Source: JAAFHB01 sp037133495 (GTDB taxonomy: Bacteria; Bacteroidota; Bacteroidia; Bacteroidales; Prolixibacteraceae). From it: DNA of 57,640 bases. The stretch lies in assembly GCA_037133495.1 (NCBI GenBank), contig JBAXOA010000016.1, forward strand, positions 1-57,640, read 5' to 3'. The notes below the pieces were generated by a model. That model did not search any database. It was not told where the DNA came from and was given only the letters and a program-made list of their open reading frames with translations. Below are positions 50,146-57,640 of the stretch, in pieces. Position 1 is the stretch's first letter; each line of letters starts with the position of its first letter. A program made the translations under genes and the position numbers.

Positions 50146-51867
50146 TCATGGTGCAATCTTCAGTTTTTTGAAAACATCTAAAGCCTGAGTATCATTAGGA
50201 TCTAGTTTTAATATTTTCCGAAAGTAGTCGATAGATGTAGCTTTTAAAGCTTCAGATTGCTTTATATCGGCTTTAAAGAGCCGCTCACTGCTCAGAAAGT
50301 AATAGGATCCAAGATATCTGTAACATTCAATCATCGATCTGCGATTCTTGTTAACATCACCTGGTTCGAGAATTCCAAGTGCTTTTTCATAGGCTTCTTT
50401 GGCATCAGTCTTTTCAGCCTCCGGATCAAGCAGAGCGTTTAAACGCCCTCTCCAAATAAATCCGCCGGCATATTTCAGATTTAGTGCCGTGACAATCAAA
50501 AATGCACTGTCCGCCATTTGAAAATAGAGCCGCTTTAAATTATTTACACTTGTGCTGTCAGTAAATGGTATATTATTACTTCGCTGCAGGGCATAAAGAG
50601 AATCGTATTTTTGCCTGTAAATTTCACCGGCGTAAGAATACTCCTTCCCGATCATAAAGTAAGTACTCACTTTGTCGGCACCAATAGCAATCATTTTTTT
50701 ATAATTTGCCACCGCATCAAGATGCATCTTATTCGAGGTATAGAGCTTAGCGAGCTCATCATAAATATCAGTCTTTGTGGAATCTAAAGCCAATGCTTTA
50801 TTATAGTTCCTGATGGCCAAAGTATCTTTACCGGCTTTCTGCAATAACCTGCTGTAATAAATATAATCTGACACTATATTCTTCTCGGGATCATGAAGTT
50901 TAAAAAATTTCGACATATACTCCACACCTTTTGAATATTCACCGGTTTCGTATGCAATATAACCTCTGATTCTGAATAAAACAGACACATCCAGTTTGTG
51001 ATTTAAGGTGTCCTCCAAAAGTTTTGCCGCTTCAGGATATCTTTTATTAAAGAAAAGGATAATCGCATATCGTTCACGATCTTCATAAGTTATCTCAGCT
51101 CTACTCATGTATATCTGATAATTCTTTTCTGCCTCCGGGTATTTCCCGATCAAATAATACAAGTCACCCAGATTTTTATACACCAAAATTTGATCGTTGT
51201 TTAGCTCAACGCTCTTAACCAAGGCATTTAATGCATCCCGGTAAGCGCGGGCATAAGTATGAATTACGCCTAGTTTCCGATAGGCAAGTGCAGAATTAGG
51301 ATCATAATAATAGGCTCGTTGGTAGGCATTTGTTGCGGAACCATGTCTGTGACACAATAATTCATAATCACCGAATACGATATGAAGGGGGGCATAATTT
51401 GTGTTAAGTTCTAGTCCCAAACTCAAAAATTTGCTTGCTGTAGTAGTATCTTTTTTTGTGAGACTGATACACCCTTTTGCAATTTCGCAATATACTTCAG
51501 GATTTTTTCTGTCCATTTTTCTGGCTCTCTCAAAATAATCGAGCTCAGCAGGTACGTCATCTTCCACAAAAGCGATTCTGCCAAGACCAATTAAAGGGAA
51601 TGGAGATTTTGGATCAAGGCTTTGAGCTTTTTGGTAGCATAATTTAGCACTGTCACGGATTTGTAAAGCAAGGTAAGTATCGCCTAACGAACAGGAACTT
51701 CTGACATCTGCAGGAGAAGTCTTCAGTTGGTCAATAAAAAAATTACGAGCCTTTTGGTACTGAAGATCATTAAGGTAGAATACACCTTGATTAATCTTCT
51801 GCTGTCCGGAACAGACTATCACGGAAAAAAGAAATACAATGAGCGAAAACAAACCGGATTTTATCAT
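50146..51867 (-). CDS. Tetratricopeptide-repeat protein of the Ton operon
   Basis: 573 residues with a signal peptide (ending SVIVCSGQQ) and at least ten TPR-like helix pairs across the chain (for example DVRSSCSLGDTYLALQIRDSAKLCYQKAQSLDPKSPFPLIGLGRIAF; ALAYRKLGVIHTYARAYRDALNALVKSVELNNDQILVYKNLGDLYYLIGKYPEAEKNYQ). Probably periplasmic. It is the last gene of the exbB-exbD-exbD-tonB-pstS-like-TPR operon, 43 bases after the phosphate-binding-like gene. A scaffold role at the Ton complex is plausible but not proven. Confidence 0.85.
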   Translation of the reverse strand: MIKSGLFSLIVFLFSVIVCSGQQKINQGVFYLNDLQYQKARNFFIDQLKTSPADVRSSCSLGDTYLALQIRDSAKLCYQKAQSLDPKSPFPLIGLGRIAFVEDDVPAELDYFERARKMDRKNPEVYCEIAKGCISLTKKDTTTASKFLSLGLELNTNYAPLHIVFGDYELLCHRHGSATNAYQRAYYYDPNSALAYRKLGVIHTYARAYRDALNALVKSVELNNDQILVYKNLGDLYYLIGKYPEAEKNYQIYMSRAEITYEDRERYAIILFFNKRYPEAAKLLEDTLNHKLDVSVLFRIRGYIAYETGEYSKGVEYMSKFFKLHDPEKNIVSDYIYYSRLLQKAGKDTLAIRNYNKALALDSTKTDIYDELAKLYTSNKMHLDAVANYKKMIAIGADKVSTYFMIGKEYSYAGEIYRQKYDSLYALQRSNNIPFTDSTSVNNLKRLYFQMADSAFLIVTALNLKYAGGFIWRGRLNALLDPEAEKTDAKEAYEKALGILEPGDVNKNRRSMIECYRYLGSYYFLSSERLFKADIKQSEALKATSIDYFRKILKLDPNDTQALDVFKKLKIAP

Positions 51868-51910
51868 TATAGCACTGTATATTAATTATTTGCTAATTTA
51901 AATTATTTAA

Positions 51911-52849
51911 TTAAAAATCTTTGCGAACATTTATCAGCCTTGTTGGTGCAATGGCAGGAAGGACTCCGGATTTCAAGATAATTCTCTGTCCTTTATCGCT
52001 TGCCACGAAGGCTGAGAACCCGGTCACCAATCCATTCCGGGGCTCGGCATTGATAATATAAATATCTCTTGTCAAAGGATAAATGCGATTTACTAAATAG
52101 GCCTGATATGGTTTATAACTATTATCCTGATCGGGACGTGAATTATTACTGACCGACACAACTTTTATCTTTTTATGAAAAGAGAGATGCAGAGAATCGT
52201 CACTGTTACTAATCCAGCTGGCCCCTATGAAGCCTAACACTCCCGGATGGGTACTGGTGTAATCAATGACATCGCGGTTGTATTCCAATGCAAAAAGATT
52301 TTTGGTGTCAATTTCCCCTTTACAGAGTGAATTAGCTAAAAAATTTACAATACTACTTTTTTCATTATCGAAAACAACTTTTATTTTCCCCGACTTCGTG
52401 CCAGGATTGATTTGATCCCATCGCTCCACTTTGCCCTTAAGGATATCACTTATCTGATTCAAGGTGATCAAAGTATCTTTGCTTGAAGGCGCTACAATGA
52501 GCCCAATGGCATCGGTAGCAATTTTTATTTGACGTGGAAAAATTTTTTTTCTGTTTAAATCGGCAGTTTCAGCATCGGATAATCGTCTGGATGCAACTAT
52601 TAATTCGACCTCGCCGCTCATTAATTTTTTAAATGCTTCATTTTCAGGTGTATATACAGCATTTAAGTCTGTATAGCCATATATCACTTTGAAAACATCT
52701 AATTCAGCCTCTATAATCGGACGAAAAGTTTCATCAACGCAGATCGATGTTTTACCGGTTGTTGGGGTATTTCGGTAAGGATCAGTTTTAAAGAATCTGC
52801 AGCCCCCGAGCAGTAAGGATAAAAACAAAATCAGTTCAATTCTCTTCAT
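51911..52849 (-). CDS. PstS-family phosphate-binding-like lipoprotein
   Basis: 312 residues with a lipobox (LLLGGC, cysteine 17). It has the PstS-like fold order: ELDVFKVIYGYTDLNAVY, SGEVELIVASRRLSDAE, DAIGLIVAPSSKDTLITLNQISDILKGKVERWDQINPG, and VIDYTSTHPGVLGFIGASW. The classical phosphate-binding serine-rich loop (GSG-T/S) of PstS is not obvious. No pstCAB genes are present. It sits between tonB and the TPR gene, a position that suggests a job connected with outer-membrane transport energisation rather than ABC import. Confidence 0.8.
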   Translation of the reverse strand: MKRIELILFLSLLLGGCRFFKTDPYRNTPTTGKTSICVDETFRPIIEAELDVFKVIYGYTDLNAVYTPENEAFKKLMSGEVELIVASRRLSDAETADLNRKKIFPRQIKIATDAIGLIVAPSSKDTLITLNQISDILKGKVERWDQINPGTKSGKIKVVFDNEKSSIVNFLANSLCKGEIDTKNLFALEYNRDVIDYTSTHPGVLGFIGASWISNSDDSLHLSFHKKIKVVSVSNNSRPDQDNSYKPYQAYLVNRIYPLTRDIYIINAEPRNGLVTGFSAFVASDKGQRIILKSGVLPAIAPTRLINVRKDF

Positions 52850-52890
52850 CTCATTTAGCCTTAAAAGCCGTCATGTAAATTCGCGAATTA

Positions 52891-53691
52891 CTATTGCATC
52901 ATATATTTGAAAGGAAGAGTAAAACTAACCAATACCGCCTTGCCTCCCTGTTTACCCGGGCTCCATAGCGGCATAAGACTTAATACTCTCACAGCCTCTT
53001 CATCACAGCCACCACCAACTCCTCTTACAACTTTTATCCTTGTAATACGACCATCTCTGTCAATAACGAAATTTACAATAACCGTTCCGGAAATTCCATT
53101 TTCAGCGGCAAGAGACGGATACCTCATATTATTTTTGATAAATTTTGTCATCTCTTTTTCTCCACCGGGAAATTGAGGCATCACTTCGACTATAACAAAA
53201 GGCTGATCGGGTTCCTCTGTAATATGATTTTGTTCAGTCGCAACAGGAGCAGCCACATCATCGGTACCTTTATCAAAGGCCACATTACTGATAGCAGCCT
53301 TTGCATCAACTACTTCCTTTTGCATTTTAGGTTGTTCTTCCTCAGGTACCTGTTCATCAGGTTTGATCACAGGTGGTGTGAATTTTATTGTATTTCGCAA
53401 TGGCGGGGCTGGAGGAACTTCTCTTAAAATATTCGGTTCTTTGGGCTTATCAAGCTTTATATCAGAAAGCACCCTGACAGTCAATTCCTTGTCTGTGCTC
53501 TTCGGTAAAATTCTCCTGAGTAAAGAAGGGGCTGAAACCAGAAAGACGAATGCGAGGCTTGCAATAAGTAATGCCTTAAAGTGTCTTTTTGAGGAATTTT
53601 TCCTTAGCTCATAAGCGCCGTATTCGCGGTTTTTGGGATCAAAAACCAAATCGCACCATTCATTCGAAAAAATATCATTATTTGCTGCCAT
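52891..53691 (-). CDS. tonB: Energy transducer TonB
   Basis: Carries proton-motive force from ExbB/ExbD to SusC/TonB-dependent receptors. 266 residues: cytoplasmic N-terminus (MAANNDIFSNEWCDLVFDPKNREYGAYELRKN), one membrane helix at about 40-60 (LLIASLAFVFLVSAPSLL), a Pro/Glu/Lys-rich spacer, and a C-terminal TonB domain (VIVEVMPQFPGGEKEMTKFIKNNMRYPSLAAENGISGTVIVNFVIDRDGRITRIKVVRGVGGGCDEEAVRVLSLMPLWSPGKQGGKAV). The Bacteroidota-type FPGG signature is present. Confidence 0.95.
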   Translation of the reverse strand: MAANNDIFSNEWCDLVFDPKNREYGAYELRKNSSKRHFKALLIASLAFVFLVSAPSLLRRILPKSTDKELTVRVLSDIKLDKPKEPNILREVPPAPPLRNTIKFTPPVIKPDEQVPEEEQPKMQKEVVDAKAAISNVAFDKGTDDVAAPVATEQNHITEEPDQPFVIVEVMPQFPGGEKEMTKFIKNNMRYPSLAAENGISGTVIVNFVIDRDGRITRIKVVRGVGGGCDEEAVRVLSLMPLWSPGKQGGKAVLVSFTLPFKYMMQ

Positions 53692-53791
53692 CAGGATACA
53701 ATTTTCATCCGTAAATAATTTTCAATAAAGGTCAGAAAAGTCTCGGTGAGGAGCTGTTCATCTTTTGTTATCATTAGCTGGTTCAAGAATT

Positions 53792-54409
53792 TTACAAATT
53801 CTTTTTCGCTATCAGATCCAGATCAAATGGTGTGATATCGACAATTGCATAGCGCCCGATATTACAGATTGCCATCTCATCCAGGGCATCGATAAGATTC
53901 CGGTACGAACTGTCATCCGTACATTTAATAAGAACTATAGGAGCTTTTTTATCCCCGATAATCTCATTCTTTTTAGTTTCAAACTCTTTATCAGAAAGTG
54001 TTCTCGCCTCTTTTTTGAGCTTCAGATCACGAATGCTGACCATGATTTCATAATTCTTTGAAATCAAAAACTGACGGATCCCTTTTGGAGAAAAATCGGT
54101 TTGATTAAGAACCGGATCAATGTCGTTTTCACGTGTCCCTTCATAGTAAAAAACTTTATTGTCCTTACCAAGGAGAATTGTAACAGCCCGCGAAGCTTTA
54201 ATTTTTTGTTGATCCGCTTCTGCCAATTTTTCTTTTGAAGGCATGGCAATCTCCATGGTCTGAGGCTTGTTAAGCGTTGTGGCCAACATGAAAAATGTGA
54301 TCAGCAAAAAGCCAAGGTCAACCATAGGAGTAAAATCCACCCTCGTTGACATCTTCTTAACTCTGCCCTTTTTATTCCCCTTATTATTATTCTGAGCTAC
54401 TTCAGACAT
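53792..54409 (-). CDS. ExbD/TolR biopolymer transport protein, second copy
   Basis: 205 residues. N-terminal membrane helix with the proton-carrying Asp (VDFTPMVDLGFLLITFFML); a periplasmic domain follows. The N-terminus is basic and Asn/Lys-rich (NNNKGNKKGRVKKMS). It is the second of two tandem exbD genes, 12 bases after the first and 100 bases before tonB. Two different ExbD proteins are typical of this Bacteroidota operon. Confidence 0.9.
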   Translation of the reverse strand: MSEVAQNNNKGNKKGRVKKMSTRVDFTPMVDLGFLLITFFMLATTLNKPQTMEIAMPSKEKLAEADQQKIKASRAVTILLGKDNKVFYYEGTRENDIDPVLNQTDFSPKGIRQFLISKNYEIMVSIRDLKLKKEARTLSDKEFETKKNEIIGDKKAPIVLIKCTDDSSYRNLIDALDEMAICNIGRYAIVDITPFDLDLIAKKNL

Positions 54410-54421
54410 GTATTTTTTTAT

Positions 54422-55036
54422 TTACAGTTTTTCAAAATCAGAGACACTTTCAAGACTGGTAATCAGATTATACCTGTTCTCGTTCAAATCCTGCAAAGTA
54501 CCCATCAGTTTTTTGATAACCGGATAAGTAGTTGCCTGATCTGCTTTGATGGCGATCCGATAATCTTTATTGATACTGCGCGCAAGACTAACCCAATTTC
54601 TAAACTGGTTATCCAGCGAATCGCAAGGGATACCCAAAGCATTCTGAGGTAAATCCCGCTCATCCGCATTCATCGACAAGTAAGATTTCATTAGGCTGAT
54701 TGGAACTCCAAAACGGTTAATCAAACTAAATTCTTTTAATTCAGCCGTGCTAAAAGTTGTGTTATAGACAGCGCCCATCTTTGTAAGCAATTCAATTCTG
54801 CTCTCTTGTCCGTCGATACCAAAAAACACTTTCCCTTTCGGATCAACAAGGATCATCATGATATTTCGATCAGGAATCTTGATTTCGGATATAGAAGACG
54901 GAGTATCAACAATAACCGGCTCCTTTTGAACAAAGTTTGAGGTAAGCATAAAAAAAGTCAGCAACAAAAACGCGACATCGCACATTGCTGTCATATCAAT
55001 TGCCGTACTCTTCCTTTTAATTTTTACTTTTGGCAT
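54422..55036 (-). CDS. exbD: ExbD/TolR biopolymer transport protein, first copy
   Basis: 204 residues, membrane helix AIDMTAMCDVAFLLLTFFMLTSNFV with Asp 20 as the proton carrier, and a periplasmic domain ending DLNENRYNLITSLESVSDFEKL. Located 28 bases after exbB and 12 bases before the second exbD. Partner of ExbB in the stator. Confidence 0.92.
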   Translation of the reverse strand: MPKVKIKRKSTAIDMTAMCDVAFLLLTFFMLTSNFVQKEPVIVDTPSSISEIKIPDRNIMMILVDPKGKVFFGIDGQESRIELLTKMGAVYNTTFSTAELKEFSLINRFGVPISLMKSYLSMNADERDLPQNALGIPCDSLDNQFRNWVSLARSINKDYRIAIKADQATTYPVIKKLMGTLQDLNENRYNLITSLESVSDFEKL

Positions 55037-55064
55037 AATTCTAATGTATTAGAAATAACAGACA

Positions 55065-55868
55065 TCAGTGCTTTGCAGCAAATGTCTGAACAATACTATA
55101 CCCGGCCTCGTCAATTGAATAGGTGAGTTTGTCGATCTTGGTGGTAAAGTAATTATACATCACAACAGCAAGTGCACCGGTTCCAATGCCGAAGGCAGTA
55201 TTGATAAGCGCTTCCGAAATACCTGTTGATAACGCTACCGAATCAGGTGCACCCGCATTTGCCATTGCAGCAAACGAACGAATCATTCCAAGTACTGTTC
55301 CTAAGAGTCCCATCATAGTAGCAACAGATGAAATAGTTGCCAATGCCGGTAAATTTTGTTCAAGACTTGGAAGCTCAAGTGATGTCGCCTCCTCTATATT
55401 TTTTTGAATATCAAGAACTTTCTGTTCTTTCGACATAATTACATCTTTTTCAAGCATTAAATATTTCTGAAGTGCTGCTTTTGATACGCTTCCGATAGAA
55501 CCTTCGAAACGATCGCATTCACCAATAGCACCACTGATATCATTTTTAGCAAGATAGCCTTTTATAGCCTCCACAAACTTAACAGCCGATCCTTTGCCAC
55601 CCGCTTTACTAATTGTAAAAAAACGTTCAAGAGAGAACGCCAATACAACTAAAAGCAATGTCATAATAACAGGTACAACAAATCCCCCTTTATAAATGAC
55701 ACCAAGAAAGTTGCCGGGAACAGGAGCATTAGCCGAATTATTCCCTTGGAAATTACCGGAGGCTCCCATTATAAAATAAAATACGAGTATCGCCAAAACC
55801 AGCGAAACAGGAATAACCAATGCAGAAAACGCGTTCTGAAATTTTAATAAACCATTTTGTGATTTCAT
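55065..55868 (-). CDS. exbB: ExbB/TolQ/MotA proton channel protein
   Basis: 267 residues with three transmembrane helices: an N-terminal one (FSALVIPVSLVLAILVFYFIMG), GGFVVPVIMTLLLVVLAFSLERFFTI, and the helix 2/3 pair LATISSVATMMGLLGTVLGMIRSFAAMANAG ... GISEALINTAFGIGTGALAVVMYNYF. The stretch MGLLGTVLGMI is the ExbB signature. First gene of the operon; a -7 box TAAATTTG lies on the minus strand at 56015-56022. Confidence 0.95.
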   Translation of the reverse strand: MKSQNGLLKFQNAFSALVIPVSLVLAILVFYFIMGASGNFQGNNSANAPVPGNFLGVIYKGGFVVPVIMTLLLVVLAFSLERFFTISKAGGKGSAVKFVEAIKGYLAKNDISGAIGECDRFEGSIGSVSKAALQKYLMLEKDVIMSKEQKVLDIQKNIEEATSLELPSLEQNLPALATISSVATMMGLLGTVLGMIRSFAAMANAGAPDSVALSTGISEALINTAFGIGTGALAVVMYNYFTTKIDKLTYSIDEAGYSIVQTFAAKH

Positions 55869-56476
55869 ACTCTAAATTACTAGTGTTTAAATAAACGTTA
55901 AATTAATTATAAAGAAACGATGCCAGTATCGTTAGTAAAAATGAATCTATAAAAGAAAATTCAGTAGTCAGATTTACGAAAAAATAAATAAAACCATTCT
56001 TTTTAATACCGTGGCAAATTTAATAATTCAATTCAAAACAGCTTAACAGCTAAAATAAAAATTCTCCATAAAGCAGACAATTAACATAATTTAACCAATT
56101 CCATGGCTTTACAGTATCAATAAATCTATCCAATTCAATTCTGACAGCGAACTAATCATTGAAAATAAATTAAGTCTATATAGCTGACATACTACTATTT
56201 GCATACTGTTTTATTGCACCATCGCCATCCATTTCATAAGAGAAATGATCAAACTAGATGGATATACGATCCTAAAAAAAAATCTCAGATAAATCTGAGT
56301 TAGTTAACAAACAGGATCTGCGCCTCTATACACTTACCGGCTTTTGTAATAATTATACATATAAGTGTAATTGTTGTACATGGCCTTTCTTAATAACACC
56401 TCTAGCTTTACACAAAAAAAATCAGGGAATCATCTATTTTTAATAAAGTTAGCCAGAAACAATAATTTAATTAGAT
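55869..56476. other. 608-base AT-rich intergenic region between exbB and the NHL/FlgD-like gene
   Basis: No gene is supported here. It contains a possible exbB promoter -7 box (minus strand TAAATTTG at 56015-56022, no good -33) and a 7-base perfect hairpin CTCAGAT/ATCTGAG at 56284-56299 beside a run of A (a minus-strand T run), which looks like a terminator on the minus strand. Confidence 0.5.
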
Positions 56477-57136
56477 ATGAACGTAAAAAGAATATTAATT
56501 CTGAAAATGGTTATGGTATTAGCTGCCTATTCAGCTATTTCGCAAACTGCCAGTACAGAAACCATAAATTTATCCAAACCTCCGATAGCGGTTCCATTCA
56601 CACTGAAAGAGGCTGGCTATGTGACGTTGGTTGTCGAAAACCAGGAGGGAATTCGGGTCAGAAACCTGATTTCAGAGACGTGGTTTCCTGCTGGCGCGGA
56701 TACGGCATGGTGGGATGGCCTCGATGATCTGGGAAGAGACATTGACGCGGCCGACCACGGCGTTTACCATATTCCGGCACGATTTGTAAATCCCGGCAAA
56801 TACAGAATCAGAGGTTTGGTCCGTGGCGAAATTAAACCGAAGTTCGAATTTTCTCCTTACACCACAGGAAATCCCCCCTGGAGCACTGCCGATCATACCG
56901 GAGGCTGGCTCGCCAATCATACACCCCCAATGGCCGCTGTATTTGTCCCTGCCAATCAGTCCCCATCGGGAGTGCCTTCGGTATTTCTGGGATGTTATGT
57001 CACAGAAGGTCCGGATGGATTGGCGTGGGTCGATCTGGACGGCAAAAAGCTTGGAGGCAAAAAATGGATTGGCGGTAACTGGACTGCCGCCCCCTACATT
57101 GCGCGGGATGCCGGAACCAACCCGTATTCAGGGTAG
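56477..57136 (+). CDS. N-terminal part of a secreted NHL/FlgD-like protein, ending at an in-frame TAG
   Basis: 219 residues before the stop. Signal peptide 1-22 (ending SAISQT). It then resembles a FlgD-type beta-sandwich (PFTLKEAGYVTLVVENQEGIRVRNLISETWFPAGADTAWWDGLDDLGRDID), with later SGNPPW-like sequence (YTTGNPPWSTADHTGGWLANH) and a closing WVDLDGKKLGG-type blade. The frame stays open for 168 further codons to the window end after the TAG at 57134-57136, so the gene is either broken or the codon is read through. TAG ends three other genes here, so general recoding is unlikely. Family function unknown; similar large proteins often sit beside glycan-processing genes. Confidence 0.7.
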   Translation: MNVKRILILKMVMVLAAYSAISQTASTETINLSKPPIAVPFTLKEAGYVTLVVENQEGIRVRNLISETWFPAGADTAWWDGLDDLGRDIDAADHGVYHIPARFVNPGKYRIRGLVRGEIKPKFEFSPYTTGNPPWSTADHTGGWLANHTPPMAAVFVPANQSPSGVPSVFLGCYVTEGPDGLAWVDLDGKKLGGKKWIGGNWTAAPYIARDAGTNPYSG

Positions 57137-57640
57137 AACGTCTATGTCGCTTCGGTATGGGAAACTGGGAAACAGTCGGGCATCCTGGAATTACGGATTA
57201 CAGCCTTGACAAATGGCAAGGACAAACCGGTAATTGTTCACATTATTGGTCCGATCGGTCCTAAAATTGATGACTCAGCCAGAGCTGCCGAAATTTCGGG
57301 ACTTGCCGTTTTGGATGGTTTATGCGTCGTGAGTCTTCCACTCAAGAATCAATTGATATTTGTCGATGCCCATAAAGGAGTGGTCATCGGAACTACCCCC
57401 CTCGAAGCTCCGCGTGGTCTTGCTTTTGATGCTAACGGCTGTTTACTGGCATTGTCAGGTAAAAATCTGGTGCGTTTTAGCAAAATAACAGATCCTACTA
57501 AAATACCTGCACCCCAAACGGTCGTAACAGCGTTGTCTGCTCCGGCTGCTGTGACACTGGATAATCAGGGAAACCTCTACATCAGCGACCGGGGCACCAG
57601 TCATCAGGTGAAAGTTTTTACTGCCAAAGGAAAATTTCTG
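57137..57640 (+). pseudogene. Continuation of the NHL/FlgD-like gene after the in-frame TAG (runs off the window)
   Basis: 168 codons without a stop in the same frame as 56477-57136, to the window end. The translation includes NHL/beta-propeller-like repeats (for example LEAPRGLAFDANGCLLALSG, LSAPAAVTLDNQGNLYISDRG, with ILELRITAL and VSLPLKNQLIFVDAHKG before them). The absence of frameshift and the continuous similarity pattern point to a single nonsense change (for example CAG to TAG) in a once-intact gene. Confidence 0.6.

Noticed and set aside
51911..52849. A Pst phosphate ABC transporter locus
   Set aside because: No pstC, pstA, pstB or phoU gene is next to it; all neighbours belong to the Ton system.
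57134..57136. Recoded amber codon (stop-to-sense) as an organism-wide feature
   Set aside because: coaX (2732-2734), the thymidylate-synthase-like gene (14773-14775) and the VOC gene (23375-23377) all end at TAG at sensible positions, so TAG acts as a normal stop here.

Overview
The window is one continuous piece of a chromosome from a member of the Bacteroidota, most likely an environmental Bacteroidales/Marinilabiliales-type anaerobe or facultative anaerobe. The evidence is: several sites that fit the Bacteroidota -33/-7 promoter pattern (TTTG, about 19 nt, TAnnTTTG) and few Shine-Dalgarno sequences; an 11-subunit complex I operon without nuoE, nuoF and nuoG; the exbB-exbD-exbD-tonB-pstS-like operon; rpsO-pnp; DUF2851; an LptC lipoprotein; and many signal-peptide and lipoprotein genes. 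Gene density is high. I see no prophage, insertion sequence or CRISPR array.

Layout. 0-7.3 kb (+): the 3' end of nadB, then nadC, coaX, an outer-membrane barrel protein, a small carboxypeptidase-regulatory-like protein, lptC and a PpiD-type SurA/parvulin foldase (cofactor synthesis plus envelope biogenesis), closed by a very long perfect hairpin. 7.4-14.8 kb (+): a carbohydrate island with a lipoprotein, a GH59 galactocerebrosidase-like enzyme, a plant-type GDP-mannose 3,5-epimerase, a fused nucleotidylyltransferase/GHMP sugar kinase, a GH29 fucosidase and a thymidylate-synthase-like protein. 14.9-23.8 kb: mostly minus-strand housekeeping genes (ispE, gcvP, an MBL hydrolase, rlmF, pcm) and small plus-strand genes (J domain-KTSC, a degenerate Gfo/Idh/MocA-like protein, a VOC protein). 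gcvP is bracketed by a 31-bp inverted repeat. 23.9-33.8 kb (-): nuoABCDHIJKLMN. 33.9-37 kb: a universal stress protein diverging from an ADP-forming acyl-CoA synthetase with a strong promoter. 37-50 kb (-): a DUF2339 membrane protein, an OmpA/TPR lipoprotein, a deoxynucleoside kinase, pnp, rpsO, a methyltransferase, a K+ channel with RCK domains, DUF2851, an O-methyltransferase and an M16 protease. At 50 kb: tRNA-Phe with a textbook promoter and terminator. 50.1-55.9 kb (-): the Ton energy-transduction operon. 56-57.6 kb (+): a large secreted NHL/FlgD-like protein interrupted by an in-frame TAG and running off the window.

The most interesting region is 8.1-14.8 kb. GME (GDP-L-galactose/GDP-L-gulose synthesis), a kinase-nucleotidylyltransferase fusion (salvage of a free sugar into an NDP-sugar, analogous in logic to FKP), a GH29 enzyme (this family releases L-fucose and in some members L-galactose) and a GH59 beta-galactosidase could together serve release, salvage and de novo activation of an L-galactose-like sugar. 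A thymidylate-synthase-fold protein sits at the end of the same run of genes without an obvious reason. This is a hypothesis drawn from gene content and conserved residues; substrates cannot be read from sequence alone.
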